64,000 nt of DNA, taken from assembly GCF_012927745.1 (NCBI RefSeq), contig NZ_JABBKX010000001.1:248001-312000 (forward strand), in the 5' to 3' direction. The position numbers were made by a program, and so were the translations under genes. Below the pieces are notes generated by a model, which made no database searches, was not told where the DNA came from, and saw nothing but the letters and a program-made list of their open reading frames with translations. Positions 1-10,769 of the stretch are shown one piece after another (the stretch's first letter is position 1; the number at the start of each line of letters is the position of its first letter). This DNA is from Neoroseomonas marina (lineage in GTDB: Bacteria > Pseudomonadota > Alphaproteobacteria > Acetobacterales > Acetobacteraceae).

Positions 1-696
<696 letters not shown>

Positions 697-1020
697 CTAG
701 TTGTTCGGGACGACCGGCGCCGCGGGCAGCGACGGGGCGGCCGGCGCGCTGGCGGGGGGCGGCGAATCGAGAATCGAGCGGTTCTGCTGGCTGGCGCCGC
801 GGTTCAGCAGCGCCAGAGCCAGGGCCAGCACGAAGAACAGCGTGCCGAGGATCGCCGTCCCGCGCGTCAGCAGGTTCGCCGTGCCGCGCCCACCCATGAA
901 GGAGCCCATGCCCCCCGACGACCCGATGCCGAGGCCGCCGCCCTCGCTGCGCTGCAGCAGGACGAGGCCGATCAGGGCGAGGGTGACGAAGAGGTGGACG
1001 ACGAGCAGGACGGTGGTCAT
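697..1020 (-). CDS. secG: Preprotein translocase subunit SecG
   Basis: Small inner-membrane subunit of the SecYEG channel that supports SecA-driven protein export. The 107-residue product has two predicted membrane helices (about residues 4-21 and 52-70). Between them lies the Gly/Ser-rich loop typical of SecG, containing LLQRSEGGGLGIGSSGG and a GRGTAN-like segment before the second helix. The C-terminus is a Pro/Ala-rich tail with no clear fold, common in alphaproteobacterial SecG. It lies between tpiA and pyrG on the same strand and may be co-transcribed with them. Size and loop motif make the call secure. Confidence 0.95.
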   Translation of the reverse strand: MTTVLLVVHLFVTLALIGLVLLQRSEGGGLGIGSSGGMGSFMGGRGTANLLTRGTAILGTLFFVLALALALLNRGASQQNRSILDSPPPASAPAAPSLPAAPVVPNN

Positions 1021-1055
1021 GGCGGCGCGTATCTAGCGGCTGGCAGGCCCGGGGG

Positions 1056-1787
1056 CTACCCCGCCGCGCGGGCAATCGCCAGGAAATCCTCCGCGACCAG
1101 GCTCGCACCCCCCACCAGGGCCCCGTCCACATTCGGCAGGGCCAGGATGGCGGCGGCATTCCCCGGCTTCACGGATCCGCCGTAGAGCAGCCGGGTGGTC
1201 GGGCCGACCGCCTCGCGCAACGCCGCATGAATGGCCGCGATGTCGGCCTCGGTCGGGGTCCGACCGGTGCCGATGGCCCAGACCGGTTCATAGGCGACCA
1301 CGCCGCCGGCCGCGACGAAGCCATCCGGCAGGCTGCCGGCGACCTGGGCGCGGACCACCGCCTCGGCCTCCCCGGCCTCGCGCTGGGCCAGCGTCTCGCC
1401 CACGCAGACGATCGGGATCAGGCCATGGGCGATGGCCGAGGCCGCCTTGGCCTTCACCACCGCATCGGTCTCGTGGTGGTCGGCCCGGCGCTCGGAATGG
1501 CCGAGGATGACGTAGCGCGCCCCGGCATCGGCCAGCATCGGGGCCGAGACGTCCCCGGTATGGGCGCCCTTGGCCACCAGATGGCAATCCTGGCCGCCGA
1601 CCGCGACCGGCCCGCCTTGCACCGCAGCGGCCACCGCCGCGACCAGCGTGGCCGGGGGGCAGACCAGGATCTCGGCCGAGGCCCCCGCCGCACCCGCCGC
1701 GACGGCCCGCGCCAGCGTGAGGCCGTCGGCCGCCAGGCCGTGCATCTTCCAGTTGCCGGCGATCAGCGGGCGCACTCCGGGGGTCAT
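1056..1787 (-). CDS. tpiA: Triosephosphate isomerase
   Basis: Interconverts dihydroxyacetone phosphate and glyceraldehyde 3-phosphate in glycolysis and gluconeogenesis. The 243-residue protein shows the N-terminal catalytic Lys in IAGNWKMHG (about residue 13), the catalytic His in ILGHSERR (about residue 92), the catalytic Glu in [12 protein letters not shown] (about residue 162) and the phosphate-binding loop [12 protein letters not shown]. An open frame continues far upstream of 1787, but the family starts a few residues before the AGNWK motif and a GAGGAG ribosome site lies just upstream of the ATG at 1787. It diverges from ppiD across 145 bases, so the two probably have back-to-back promoters. 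Confidence 0.97.
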   Translation of the reverse strand: MTPGVRPLIAGNWKMHGLAADGLTLARAVAAGAAGASAEILVCPPATLVAAVAAAVQGGPVAVGGQDCHLVAKGAHTGDVSAPMLADAGARYVILGHSERRADHHETDAVVKAKAASAIAHGLIPIVCVGETLAQREAGEAEAVVRAQVAGSLPDGFVAAGGVVAYEPVWAIGTGRTPTEADIAAIHAALREAVGPTTRLLYGGSVKPGNAAAILALPNVDGALVGGASLVAEDFLAIARAAG

Positions 1788-1932
1788 CTGCGTCTCCTCG
1801 AATTCATGCTCGGGGCGAGGTAACGGAAATGCGGCGCCTGTCCAACCCGGGGGCCGGGATCGCGGGGGGTCGCGGCCGCCGGACCTCCCCTGCCCCTTCC
1901 GCCGCCGCGCCTCGGGCGGTAAGGACGCGCCC

Positions 1933-3825
1933 ATGCTCACCGCGCTCCGCCGCCTCGCCGGCACCTGGCCCGCCAAGATCCTGTTCGTGATCCTCGTCTT
2001 CTCCTTCGCGATCTGGGGGGTGGGCGACGTGGTGCGGAACTTCGGCATCGAGACCGCGGTCGCGACCGTCGGCGGCGAGAAGATCGAGCTGCCGGAAGCC
2101 CAGGCCGCGGCACGGCGGGAGATGACGCGCATCGCCCGCCAGCTCGGCAACCGCTTCGAGCCGGACGACAACATCCGCCGCGCGGTGGCCGCCACGGCGA
2201 TCGAACAATTGATCTCCGACCGGGCGCTGCGCGTCGAGGCGCGCCGCCTCGGCCTCGTCGCCCCGCCTGAGACGGTGCGCGACGCGGTCTTCGCCATCCC
2301 CGGCCTGCGCGGACCGGACGGGTCCTTCTCCCGCGCCACGCTGGATACGCTGCTGCGCCAGAACGAGCTGAGCGAGCCGCAGTTCCTCAACGTCATCGCC
2401 GGCGACATCCTGCGCCAGCAGCTCGCCGGCGCGGTGCGCTCGGGCGCGGCCGGCCCCGACGCCATCACCGCCCCGCTGCTCGCCTGGCTGATGGAACGCC
2501 GCGTCGCGGAGGTCGTCAGCATCCCGCTCGCCTCCATCCCCGAGCCGGAAGCCCCCACCGAGGCGCAGCTGCGCCGCTTCCAGGAGACCAACCCGCAGCG
2601 CTTCTCCGCCCCCGAGTACCGGGAGGTGGCGATCGCCGTGGTCTCCCCGGCCAGCCTGTCGCGCGAGATCGAGGTCTCCGACGCCGAGCTGCAGCAGGCC
2701 TTCGAGCAGCGGCGCAGCCAGTTCGAGACGGGCGAGCGCCGCGCCCTCCGCCAGGCCGTGCTGCCGACCGAAGAGGCGGCCCGCACCCTCGCAGCCACAT
2801 GGCGCGACGGCGCCGACTTCGCCGCGGTCGAACAGGCGGCGAGCGCCGCTGGCGGCAGCGCCGCCGATCTCGGTCTGCTCGATCGCGGCACCATGCCGCT
2901 GGCGAACGTGGCCGAGGCGGCCTTCGCCGCGGCCGAGGGCGCGATCACCGATCCGGTCCGGAGCCCCTTCGGCTGGCACGTGCTGAAGGTCGAGCGCATC
3001 GAGCCCGCCACCAGCCGTTCCTTCGCCGAGGTGCGCGACCAGCTCCGCCAGGAGGTCGCGCACGACCGCGCCCTCGACCTCGCCTACGAACGCGCGAACC
3101 GGATCGAGGACGCGCTGGCCGGCGGGGAACCGCTGGATGCGGTGGCCCGGCGCCTCGGCGCGGAGGTGACCACGGTGACCATCGATTCCACCGGCCGCTC
3201 GCCCGCCAATGAGCGCGTCGCGCTGCCGGTCGGGGACAGCGAGCGCGAGGCGCTGCTGCGCGCCGTCTTCGCCGCCCGCCAGGGCGACCCGGCGCGCATG
3301 ACGGAAATGGGCGACGCCTTCGTCGCCATCGACCTGCGCGCCGTCACCCCGCCTGCGCTCCGCCCCTTCGAGAGCGTGGAGAACGAGGTGCGGATCGCCT
3401 ACCTGTCCGACGCGCGGCGCCGCGCGGCCGAGGAAAAGGCCGCAGGGCTGCTCGCGGCCATCCGCGGCGGCAAGACCATGGCCCAGGCGGCCGAGGAGGC
3501 GGGCCTGACGCCCCAGCGCATCGGCCCCTTCGGCCGCAACCCGCAGGCCGCGGGCGGCATGCCGCCGGAACTGATCGCGCCGCTGTTCGAGGCCAAGGCC
3601 AACGAACCCACCATGGTCGAGACCCGCACCGGCTTCGCGGTCGCGCAGGTGGTGCAGGTGGTGCCCTTCGACCCCGCATCCGATCCGCTCGGCCTCGGGC
3701 GCCTGCGCACCGAGGTGGAGCAGTCGATGCAGGCCGAGCTCGAAGAGCAGTTCGCCATCGCGCTGCGCAACCGCGCGGGGGTACAGGTCAACCGCACCCT
3801 GCTCGAACAGGTCACCGGCCGATGA
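1933..3825 (+). CDS. ppiD: PpiD/SurA-type peptidyl-prolyl isomerase, membrane anchored
   Basis: Predicted periplasmic folding factor anchored in the inner membrane, helping newly exported (mainly outer-membrane) proteins fold. The 630-residue protein has one N-terminal membrane helix (about residues 15-32, [17 protein letters not shown]), a SurA-N-like helical region (about 40-200) and a parvulin-type PPIC domain (about 260-365) including a [11 protein letters not shown] segment. A second PPIC-like repeat lies near the C-terminus. The start at 1933 puts the helix at the N-terminus; the in-frame extension upstream is unlike any family member. Its stop overlaps the trpE start (ATGA), so it is translationally coupled to tryptophan synthesis despite an unrelated job, an order seen in related alphaproteobacteria. 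Confidence 0.9.
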   Translation: MLTALRRLAGTWPAKILFVILVFSFAIWGVGDVVRNFGIETAVATVGGEKIELPEAQAAARREMTRIARQLGNRFEPDDNIRRAVAATAIEQLISDRALRVEARRLGLVAPPETVRDAVFAIPGLRGPDGSFSRATLDTLLRQNELSEPQFLNVIAGDILRQQLAGAVRSGAAGPDAITAPLLAWLMERRVAEVVSIPLASIPEPEAPTEAQLRRFQETNPQRFSAPEYREVAIAVVSPASLSREIEVSDAELQQAFEQRRSQFETGERRALRQAVLPTEEAARTLAATWRDGADFAAVEQAASAAGGSAADLGLLDRGTMPLANVAEAAFAAAEGAITDPVRSPFGWHVLKVERIEPATSRSFAEVRDQLRQEVAHDRALDLAYERANRIEDALAGGEPLDAVARRLGAEVTTVTIDSTGRSPANERVALPVGDSEREALLRAVFAARQGDPARMTEMGDAFVAIDLRAVTPPALRPFESVENEVRIAYLSDARRRAAEEKAAGLLAAIRGGKTMAQAAEEAGLTPQRIGPFGRNPQAAGGMPPELIAPLFEAKANEPTMVETRTGFAVAQVVQVVPFDPASDPLGLGRLRTEVEQSMQAELEEQFAIALRNRAGVQVNRTLLEQVTGR

Positions 3826-5321
3826 ACGACGCCTCCTTCGCTGCCTTCCGCAACGCGCTCGCGGCCGGGCGTGGCACCATCGTGGTACGGGAACGCGTGG
3901 CCGACCTCGATACCCCGGTCGGCGCCTTCCTGAAGCTGACGGGCGGGGCCCAGGCCAATGCCTTCCTGCTGGAATCGATCGAAGGGGGCGCGGCGCGCGG
4001 CCGGTATTCGGCGATCGGCCTCGCGCCCGACCTGGTCTGGCGCTGCCGCGGCGGCAAGGCGGAGATCAACCGCCATGCGCTCTCCGCCCCGCACGCCTTC
4101 GCGCCCGAGGACGGGCCGGCGCTCGAGAGCCTGCGCCGGCTCATCAACGAATGCCGCATGCCGGTGCCCCCGGGCCTGCCGCCTATGGCCGCGGGCCTGT
4201 TCGGGTATCTCGGCTACGACATGGTGCGGCTGATCGAGCGGCTGCCCGCGACCAATCCCGACGTGCTCGGCATTCCCGATGCGGTGATGACACGCCCGAC
4301 CATCATGGCGGTCTTCGACCATGTGCGGGACACGCTGGCCCTGTGCGCGCCCGTCTGGCCCGGCAGCGACCCCGCCACGGCGTGGGAGGCCGCGAATGCC
4401 CGGCTCGACGAGGCGGAGGCCGCGCTCGACCGGCCGGTGCCGCGACCGGCGCCGCCCGCCGCCCTGCCGGCCCAGCCCGCACCCGAGAGCAACTTCACCG
4501 AGGCCGGCTACATCGCCGCGGTGGAGAAGGCGAAGGAGTACATCCGCGCCGGCGACTGCTTCCAGATCGTCCCGGCGCAGCGCTTCTCCGCCCCCTTCGC
4601 GCTGCCGCCCTTCGCGCTCTATCGCGCGCTGCGGCGGATCAATCCCGCGCCCTTCCTGGTGTTCGGGGATTTCGGCGGCTTCTCCGTCGTCGCGGCGAGC
4701 CCGGAGATCCTGGTCCGCTGCCGCGACAACACGGTCACGGTCCGCCCGCTGGCCGGCACCCGTCGCCGAGGTGCCACGCCCGAGGAGGACCGCGCGCTCG
4801 AAGCCGAGTTGCTGGCCGATCCGAAGGAGCGCGCGGAGCACCTGATGCTGCTCGACCTCGGCCGCAACGATGTCGGCCGCGTGGCCGAGATCGGCACGGT
4901 GAAGGTGACGGCGCAGTTCCAGGTGGAGCGCTATTCCCAGGTCATGCACATCGGGTCCGAGGTGCAGGGCCGGCTGCGCGAAGGGCTCGACGCGCTCGAC
5001 GCCTATTGCGCGGGCTTCCCGGCCGGCACGCTGTCCGGCGCGCCGAAGATCCGGGCGATGGAGATCATCGAGGAACTCGAGCCGTCGCGCCGCGGCCTCT
5101 ATGCCGGCGGCATCGGCTATTTCGGCGCCGATGGCGGCATGGACACCTGCATCGCGCTGCGCACGGCGCTGGTGAAGGACGGCGTCATGTACGTCCAGGC
5201 CGGCGCCGGCGTCGTGGCCGATTCCAACCCGAAGGCCGAGTACGAGGAAACGGTCCAGAAGGCCCGCGCCCTGTTCCGCGCGGCGGAGGAAGCGGTCCGC
5301 TTCGCGTCGGGCCGCCGCTGA
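3822..5321 (+). CDS. trpE: Anthranilate synthase component I
   Basis: Converts chorismate to anthranilate, using ammonia supplied by TrpG, in the first committed step of tryptophan synthesis. The 499-residue product has the usual N-terminal domain (including the LLESIEGG segment linked to tryptophan feedback binding) and the chorismate-binding domain with PLAGTRRRG, the DLGRNDVGRVA motif and GTLSGAPKIRAMEIIEELEP. Length is normal. It overlaps ppiD by four bases. Its partner trpG is not adjacent: about 2.5 kb of opposite-strand genes separates them, so subunit balance cannot rely on one transcript. No tryptophan leader peptide or attenuator was found upstream. Confidence 0.97.
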   Translation: MNDASFAAFRNALAAGRGTIVVRERVADLDTPVGAFLKLTGGAQANAFLLESIEGGAARGRYSAIGLAPDLVWRCRGGKAEINRHALSAPHAFAPEDGPALESLRRLINECRMPVPPGLPPMAAGLFGYLGYDMVRLIERLPATNPDVLGIPDAVMTRPTIMAVFDHVRDTLALCAPVWPGSDPATAWEAANARLDEAEAALDRPVPRPAPPAALPAQPAPESNFTEAGYIAAVEKAKEYIRAGDCFQIVPAQRFSAPFALPPFALYRALRRINPAPFLVFGDFGGFSVVAASPEILVRCRDNTVTVRPLAGTRRRGATPEEDRALEAELLADPKERAEHLMLLDLGRNDVGRVAEIGTVKVTAQFQVERYSQVMHIGSEVQGRLREGLDALDAYCAGFPAGTLSGAPKIRAMEIIEELEPSRRGLYAGGIGYFGADGGMDTCIALRTALVKDGVMYVQAGAGVVADSNPKAEYEETVQKARALFRAAEEAVRFASGRR

Positions 5322-5360
5322 AGGCCCGGTGCCGATGGCCGGCGCGAACGTGAAGCCCGG

Positions 5361-5561
5361 TCAGCGATAGAGGATCATCAGCCCGTCATAGAGGGAGGCG
5401 CCGGCCCAGGCGGCCGTCGCGATGACCGTCAACCAGACCAGGACCGAACCGATCCTGGCCAGGAGGCCGCCGCCGTAACGGCGCAGCGCCAGCCCCGCCA
5501 GCACCAGCGCGAGGAAGCCTCCCGCGAGGTGCCAGGACAGCAGCGGCAGGACGTCCATCAC
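5361..5561 (-). CDS. Small two-helix membrane protein, unknown function
   Basis: A 66-residue protein with two predicted membrane helices (about residues 10-26 and 36-58) joined by a short basic loop (RRYGGG). I do not recognise a family. The start may be the GTG at 5561, which overlaps the stop of the enolase-superfamily gene upstream (GTGA), or the ATG at 5558. The tight overlap suggests co-transcription with that gene and with the solute-binding protein before it, which hints at a membrane role in the same uptake or catabolic unit. This is inferred from context only. It converges on trpE with about 40 bases between stops. Confidence 0.6.
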   Translation of the reverse strand: MMDVLPLLSWHLAGGFLALVLAGLALRRYGGGLLARIGSVLVWLTVIATAAWAGASLYDGLMILYR

Positions 5562-6760
5562 CGGCGGCTCTCCCGCACGATCGCGTCCTCCCGCTGCGCG
5601 ACGCCCGGCAGCAGCGCCGCCCCGAGGCCGGGGCCTTCCATCGGCAGCACCCAGCCACGATCCAGCTTCGGCAAGCTGGTGACGAGATCGCGGTACCAGG
5701 TCGCGAGCGTCGCCCGCACCACTTCCTGGAACATCGCCGTCGGCGCGTGCATCGCGAGATGGACCGAGGCGATCAGCGTGACGGGCCCGGTGCAGTCATG
5801 CGGCGCGACCGGCCGCGCCCAGGCCTCGGCGAGGGCGGCGATCTTGCGCGCCTCGGTCAGCCCGCCGCACCAGGCCAGGTCCAGCATCACGATGTCGGTC
5901 GCACCGGCGATCAGCAAGTCGCGGAAGGCGACCTTGCCGCCCAGCGTCTCGCTCGCGCAGATCGGCACGCGCACCGATCGACGCAGCTCGGCCAGGGAGG
6001 CCGCGTCGTCCATCTTGGCCAGCGGGTCCTCGGCCCAGGTGATGCCGTAATCCTCGAGGGCCCGGCAGATCGACAAGGCGGCCGGGTAGGACCACAGGCT
6101 GTGCAATTCGGCCATGATCTCCATCCGGTCGCCCACGGCGCGGCGGATCTTGGCGAAAGGCTCGAGGCCCGCCTTGAGGTCGCTCAAGGTGATGGACACG
6201 CCCTGCGTCGCCGGGGCGTAGATGTCGAAGGGCCAGATCTTCATGGCGTTGAAGCCTTCCGAGAGGAGGCTTTCCGCCAGCGCGCCGGCGTCGCGCATGA
6301 AGGCGACCTGGTCGTCGTAGGGGCCGCGGGATTGGTCGGCGGCGCCGATGTCCCGCCGCTGCGCGGACCTGGTGTTGTAGTCGTAGCCGGCGCAGGTGTT
6401 GTAGCTGCGGACCTTCTCCCGCGCCTTGCCGCCGAGTGCCTCGTGCACCGGGATGCCATGGCGCTGGCCCTTGAGGTCCCACAGCGCGATGTCGATCGCC
6501 GAGGCCGCGCGGACCTCGGCGGACGACCCGCCGAACCCGACGTAAGGCGCCAGCAGCGTGCGGGAGAAGGCCTCGATGTCCCGTGAGTCCTTGCCCAGCA
6601 GCAGCGGCGCGGCGCTCTCGTGGATCACCGACTCGACCGCGGCGGCGCCGCGGAAGGCCTCGCCAAGGCCGACGAGGCCTTCATCCGTGGAGACCTCCAC
6701 CCACAGCAGGTTCGGCCGTTCGCCGATGCGGATGGTGCGGATGGATTGGATGCGGCTCAT
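5558..6760 (-). CDS. Enolase-superfamily (mandelate racemase/muconate lactonizing type) enzyme
   Basis: A 400-residue member of the enolase superfamily, whose enzymes abstract a proton alpha to a carboxylate with help from Mg2+; many dehydrate sugar acids. The capping domain is N-terminal (to about residue 120) and the barrel follows. Candidate catalytic sites are Lys in MKIWPFD, metal ligands Glu in IMAELHSLW, Glu-Asp in WAEDPL and Glu in ICASETLGG, and a His in VAPHDCTGP. The E-x-H arrangement at the first metal site recalls galactonate/mannonate dehydratase-like members rather than classic mandelate racemase (D-x-N). It overlaps the binding-protein gene upstream by four bases, so the substrate may be the acid that protein captures. 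The exact substrate cannot be read from sequence. Confidence 0.85.
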   Translation of the reverse strand: MSRIQSIRTIRIGERPNLLWVEVSTDEGLVGLGEAFRGAAAVESVIHESAAPLLLGKDSRDIEAFSRTLLAPYVGFGGSSAEVRAASAIDIALWDLKGQRHGIPVHEALGGKAREKVRSYNTCAGYDYNTRSAQRRDIGAADQSRGPYDDQVAFMRDAGALAESLLSEGFNAMKIWPFDIYAPATQGVSITLSDLKAGLEPFAKIRRAVGDRMEIMAELHSLWSYPAALSICRALEDYGITWAEDPLAKMDDAASLAELRRSVRVPICASETLGGKVAFRDLLIAGATDIVMLDLAWCGGLTEARKIAALAEAWARPVAPHDCTGPVTLIASVHLAMHAPTAMFQEVVRATLATWYRDLVTSLPKLDRGWVLPMEGPGLGAALLPGVAQREDAIVRESRR

Positions 6761-7710
6761 TCGGCGCGGATTCCCTGCTTGCGGACGACCTCCGCCCAGC
6801 GGGCGGCCTCGGCCTGGACATGCGCGCCCATCTGTTCCGGCGTCCCGCCCAGCGGGGCGGCGCCCAGTTCGGCCATGCGCGCCCGAACCGCCGGATCCTG
6901 CAGCGCGCGGCCGAACGCGGCGTTCAGCGCCGCGATCGCGGCGGGCGGGGTGCGCGCAGGCGTCATGAAGCCGAACCAGGAATCGATCGCCATGCCCGGC
7001 ACGCCCTGTTCGGCGAAGGTCGGGACGTCCGGCAGTTCGGGGATGCGCGCGTCGCTCACCGCCGCGAGGGCACGCACCGTCCCGCCGCGGATGTGCGGCA
7101 GGATCGAGGGCAGGTTGTCGAAGAACACGTCGACCCGGCCCGCCACCAGGTCGGTGATGGCGGGTCCCGAGCCGCGATAGGGAACATGCGTCATCTCGAT
7201 GCCGGTGATGCTCCGCAGCAGCTCCGGCCCGAGGTGGTTCGACGCCCCGACGCCGGAGGAGGCGAAAGTCAGGCGGTCCCGACGCGCCAGAGTCAGGAAC
7301 TCCTGCACATTCTGCGCCGGCAGGTCACGGCGGACGGTCATCACGTTGCGGACAGCCCCGGTCAGGATCACCGGCGCGAAGTCGCGCAGGAGGTCATAGC
7401 CGGGGTTCGCATAGAGCGCCGGATTGGCCCCGCAGGGCCCGAAGGCGCATTGCACGAGCGCGGTTCCGTCCGCCGCGGCGCGGGCGGCCTCCGCCATCCC
7501 GATGTTGCCCCCGGCGCCGCCGCGATTCTCCACCACTGCCCCGCGTGGCAGGTGCGGTCCGGCCGCCTCGGCGAGCAGGCGGGCCACGATGTCGCTCGTC
7601 CCGCCCGGGGTGAAGGGGACGATGATCCGCACCGGGCGGTCGGGAAGGTCGGCCGCACGCGCCGTCCCGGGCAACAGCAGCGCGAGGGCAAGGAACGCTC
7701 GCTTCATCAT
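6757..7710 (-). CDS. Tripartite tricarboxylate transporter-type (Bug/TctC) periplasmic binding protein
   Basis: Predicted periplasmic solute-binding protein of the Bug/TctC family, which binds carboxylated or amidated small molecules. The 317-residue product begins with a signal peptide (MMKRAFLALALLLPGTARA) followed by the family hallmark PDRPVRIIVPFTPGGTSDIVAR. Other typical blocks are ENRGGAGGNIGM and the THVPYRGSGPAITDLVAGRVD region. The ATG at 7710 has an AAGGAGGA site and sets up the signal peptide; an upstream in-frame ATG would not. No TctA or TctB membrane subunit is nearby, usual for expanded Bug families. It is coupled to the enolase-superfamily gene, so a sugar-acid or related ligand is plausible. 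Confidence 0.93.
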   Translation of the reverse strand: MMKRAFLALALLLPGTARAADLPDRPVRIIVPFTPGGTSDIVARLLAEAAGPHLPRGAVVENRGGAGGNIGMAEAARAAADGTALVQCAFGPCGANPALYANPGYDLLRDFAPVILTGAVRNVMTVRRDLPAQNVQEFLTLARRDRLTFASSGVGASNHLGPELLRSITGIEMTHVPYRGSGPAITDLVAGRVDVFFDNLPSILPHIRGGTVRALAAVSDARIPELPDVPTFAEQGVPGMAIDSWFGFMTPARTPPAAIAALNAAFGRALQDPAVRARMAELGAAPLGGTPEQMGAHVQAEAARWAEVVRKQGIRAE

Positions 7711-7819
7711 GGCTTGGCCGTCCTCCTTCATTCTTCGCCGCAAGGCCATCCGGGGCCCGGGACCCGCTGCCACGCGGCGGCCTTGATTCCCCGCCCGGTC
7801 GGGTCCAAGGATCGTCGCC

Positions 7820-8419
7820 ATGATCCTGCTGATCGACAACTACGACAGTTTCACCTTCAACCTCTTCCACTTCCTGGGCGATCTCGGCGCCCGGGTCGAG
7901 GTGCGCCGGAACGACGCGATCGACCCGCAGGGCGTGCTCGCGATGAAGCCCGAAGCGGTGGTGCTGTCGCCCGGACCCTGCACGCCGAACGAGGCCGGCA
8001 TCTGCCTGCCGCTGATCGCGCTGGCGGCCGAGGTCCGGCTGCCGCTGCTCGGTGTCTGCCTCGGCCACCAGGCGATCGGCCAGGCCTTCGGCGGCAAGGT
8101 GATCCGCGCGCCCGAACCGGTGCACGGGAAGGTGTGGCAGGTCCATCACGACGGGCGGGACGTCTTCGCCGGCCTGCCCTCCCCCTTCGCCGCAACGCGC
8201 TACCATTCCCTGATCGTCGAGCGGGAGAGCCTGCCCGATTGCCTCGACGTCACCGCCTGGACCGAGGATGGCATCATCATGGGGCTGCGGCACCGTGAGT
8301 TGCCGATCTCGGGCGTGCAGTTCCATCCGGAGAGCATCGCCTCCGCCCATGGCCACGACCTGCTGCGGAACTTCCTGACGCTCGCGGGTGCCACGATGGC
8401 GGCCCCCGTCGCGGCCTGA
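7820..8419 (+). CDS. trpG: Anthranilate synthase component II (glutamine amidotransferase)
   Basis: Class I glutamine amidotransferase that releases ammonia from glutamine for TrpE. The 199-residue protein starts [14 protein letters not shown], the family hallmark, and carries the nucleophile Cys in [13 protein letters not shown] (about residue 80) and the His-Glu pair in VQFHPESI near residue 170. The same protein often also serves p-aminobenzoate synthesis (PabA role); nothing here separates the two. It begins a transcript with trpD, trpC, moaC and moeA and is separated from trpE by an opposite-strand cassette. Six bases separate its stop from trpD. Confidence 0.96.
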   Translation: MILLIDNYDSFTFNLFHFLGDLGARVEVRRNDAIDPQGVLAMKPEAVVLSPGPCTPNEAGICLPLIALAAEVRLPLLGVCLGHQAIGQAFGGKVIRAPEPVHGKVWQVHHDGRDVFAGLPSPFAATRYHSLIVERESLPDCLDVTAWTEDGIIMGLRHRELPISGVQFHPESIASAHGHDLLRNFLTLAGATMAAPVAA

Positions 8420-8424
8420 CGGCA

Positions 8425-9450
8425 ATGTCCCTCAAACCGATCCTGGCGCGTCTCGCCGCTGCGGAGCGCCTGAACGAGGCTGCCTCCGAGGAGGCCTTCG
8501 GCATCATCATGGAGGGCGAGGCGACGCCCGCGCAGATCGCGGGCCTGCTGATGGCCATGCGCGTGCGCGGGGAAACCGTCGCCGAAATGACCGGCGCGGT
8601 GCGCGCCATGCGCGCCCGCATGACCGCGATCGATGCGCCCGCGGATGCGATCGACATCGTCGGTACCGGCGGGGATGCGGCGGGCACGCTCAACATCTCG
8701 ACCACGACGGCGATGGTCGTCGCGGGTTGCGGGGTGCCGGTCGCCAAGCACGGCAACCGCGCGCTGTCGTCGAAATCCGGCGCGGCCGATGCGATCGCGG
8801 CGCTGGGCATCTCCCTCGACGTGCCGATCGAACGCCTGCCGGGCGTGCTGAAGGACGCCGGCATGGTGTTCCTGATGGCGCCGCGGCACCATGCCTCGAT
8901 GCGCCATGCGGCCGGCCCGCGGGTCGAGCTCGGCACGCGGACCATCTTCAACCTGCTCGGGCCGCTTGCGAACCCTGCGCGGGTCAAACGCCAGATGACC
9001 GGCGCCTTCGCCCCCGAATGGCTGCGCCCGATGGCGGAGACGCTGGCGCGCCTCGGCACCGAGCGCGCCTGGCTGGTTCACGGCCAGGGGCTCGATGAAC
9101 TCACGCTTGCCGGCGAAAGCCACGTCGTCTCGCTCGAGGCCGACGGCACCTTCCGCGAATTCACCGTCGCCCCCGAGGATGCCGGCCTGCCGCGCGCCCC
9201 GGCCGAGGCGCTGAAGGGCGGCGACCCGGCACAGAACGCCGTCGCGCTCGAAGCCCTGCTGAACGGCGCGCCCGGCGCCTACCGCGACGTGGTGTTGCTG
9301 AATGCCGCCGCGGCGCTGATCGTCGCCGGCCGGGCCCATGACCTGCGCGAGGGGGCCGCCATCGCCGCCCGCGCCATCGACGAAGGAGCGGCGCTCGGCG
9401 TATTGACGCGCCTCCGCGCCGCCTGCCCCCCCAAGGACGCTGCCGCATGA
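8425..9450 (+). CDS. trpD: Anthranilate phosphoribosyltransferase
   Basis: Joins anthranilate to phosphoribosyl pyrophosphate, the second step of tryptophan synthesis. The 341-residue sequence contains the PRPP-binding glycine motif [16 protein letters not shown] (about residue 75), the [12 protein letters not shown] block and the anthranilate-side [23 protein letters not shown] region (shown here in part as [19 protein letters not shown]). Length is as expected. Its stop overlaps the trpC start (ATGA), so these steps are translationally coupled. Nothing odd is visible. Confidence 0.97.
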   Translation: MSLKPILARLAAAERLNEAASEEAFGIIMEGEATPAQIAGLLMAMRVRGETVAEMTGAVRAMRARMTAIDAPADAIDIVGTGGDAAGTLNISTTTAMVVAGCGVPVAKHGNRALSSKSGAADAIAALGISLDVPIERLPGVLKDAGMVFLMAPRHHASMRHAAGPRVELGTRTIFNLLGPLANPARVKRQMTGAFAPEWLRPMAETLARLGTERAWLVHGQGLDELTLAGESHVVSLEADGTFREFTVAPEDAGLPRAPAEALKGGDPAQNAVALEALLNGAPGAYRDVVLLNAAAALIVAGRAHDLREGAAIAARAIDEGAALGVLTRLRAACPPKDAAA

Positions 9451-10286
9451 ACGCGCCCCACATCATGACCGCCCCGGCCGACGCCACCTCGGTGCCGGAT
9501 GTCCTGGTCCGCATCCTCGCCGACAAGGAGAAGGAGGTCGCCGAGCGCATGGCCGCGACCTCCCAGTCCGAAATCGAGAAGGCCGCGGCCCACGCCCCCC
9601 CCGTGCGCGACTTCGTCGGTGCGCTGTGCCACCGCATCGGGGAAGGCCGGACCGGGCTGATCGCCGAGATCAAGCGCGCCTCGCCCTCGGGCGGGCTGAT
9701 CCGCGATCCGTTCGATCCGCCCGCGCTCGCCAAGGCGTACGAGGAAGGCGGGGCGGCTTGCCTGTCGATCCTGACCGACACGCCCTATTTCCAGGGCAAG
9801 CGGGAGGACCTCGAGGCCGCGCGCGCCGCCTGCGACCTGCCGGTACTGCGCAAGGACTTCATGATCCACCCCTGGCAGGTCTTCGAGGCCCGGGCCATGG
9901 GCGCGGATTGCATCCTGCTGATCATGGCGGCGCTGTCGGACGACATGGCGACGGAACTGCTCGGCATCGCGCGTTCGCTGGACATGTCGGTGCTGGTCGA
10001 GGTGCACGACAAGCGCGAACTCGACCGCGCGCTCGGTCTCAACACGCGGCTGATCGGCATCAACAACCGCAATCTGCGCACGCTGAAGACCGACATCGCG
10101 ACGACCGAGGACCTGGCCCCGCATGTGCCCGCCGACCGTCTGCCGGTCGCCGAGAGCGGCATCCGCACCCCCGTCGATGTCCGCCGCATGGCGGCCGCCG
10201 GCGCGCATTGCATCCTGGTCGGCGAACACCTGATGCGGCAGGCCGACGTCGCTGCCGCGGCGCGCGAGCTTGTCGACGCGCGCTGA
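9447..10286 (+). CDS. trpC: Indole-3-glycerol phosphate synthase
   Basis: Closes the indole ring to give indole-3-glycerol phosphate. The 279-residue barrel carries the catalytic Lys in [12 protein letters not shown], the second Lys in [13 protein letters not shown], Glu and Asn in the [12 protein letters not shown] and [14 protein letters not shown] blocks, and the ESGIRTP / [10 protein letters not shown] phosphate-binding end. The start at 9447 overlaps trpD by four bases; a later ATG at 9465 would also keep the fold, so the N-terminal six residues are uncertain. trpF, trpB and trpA are not in the window. moaC follows after 12 bases. Confidence 0.96.
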   Translation: MNAPHIMTAPADATSVPDVLVRILADKEKEVAERMAATSQSEIEKAAAHAPPVRDFVGALCHRIGEGRTGLIAEIKRASPSGGLIRDPFDPPALAKAYEEGGAACLSILTDTPYFQGKREDLEAARAACDLPVLRKDFMIHPWQVFEARAMGADCILLIMAALSDDMATELLGIARSLDMSVLVEVHDKRELDRALGLNTRLIGINNRNLRTLKTDIATTEDLAPHVPADRLPVAESGIRTPVDVRRMAAAGAHCILVGEHLMRQADVAAAARELVDAR

Positions 10287-10298
10287 GGGACCGGCGCC

Positions 10299-10769
10299 AT
10301 GGCGCTGACCCATTTCGACGCGGCCGGACGGGCCGCGATGGTGGATGTCTCGGCCAAGGACGAGACCTCCCGCACCGCGACCGCGCGCGGGCGCATCGTC
10401 ATGCAGCCCGCGACGCTCGCGCTGATCAGGGACGGCCGGGCGGGCAAGGGCGACGTGCTCGGCATCGCGCGCATCGCCGGCATCATGGCGGCGAAGAAGA
10501 CGTCGGAGCTCATCCCGCTCTGCCATCCGTTGATGATCTCGAAGGTGACGGTCGACCTCGAGCCCGAGGGCGAGGACGCGGTCGCGATCGAGGCGACGGT
10601 GAAGCTCTCCGGCCGGACGGGCGTGGAGATGGAGGCGCTGACCGCCGTCACCGTCGCGGCGCTGACCGTCTACGACATGGTCAAGGCGGTCGACCGGTCG
10701 ATGCGCATCGAGGATGTCCGCCTGGTGCACAAGGCCGGCGGCAAGTCGGGCGAGTTCCGTGGCGAGTGA
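10299..10769 (+). CDS. moaC: Cyclic pyranopterin monophosphate synthase
   Basis: With MoaA, forms cyclic pyranopterin monophosphate from GTP, the first stage of molybdenum cofactor synthesis. The 156-residue protein has the conserved [13 protein letters not shown] motif (about residues 65-77), the [11 protein letters not shown] block and the final [13 protein letters not shown] segment. Length matches the family. The next gene, moeA, starts inside its last codons, so the two are coupled. Linkage of moaC-moeA to trpC is a recurring order in related alphaproteobacteria and probably reflects shared growth control, not shared chemistry. Confidence 0.97.
   Translation: MALTHFDAAGRAAMVDVSAKDETSRTATARGRIVMQPATLALIRDGRAGKGDVLGIARIAGIMAAKKTSELIPLCHPLMISKVTVDLEPEGEDAVAIEATVKLSGRTGVEMEALTAVTVAALTVYDMVKAVDRSMRIEDVRLVHKAGGKSGEFRGE

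Noticed and set aside
1788-3011. Upstream extension of tpiA by about 400 codons
   Set aside because: It runs antisense through ppiD, and the tpiA family start with its ribosome site at 1787 is clear.
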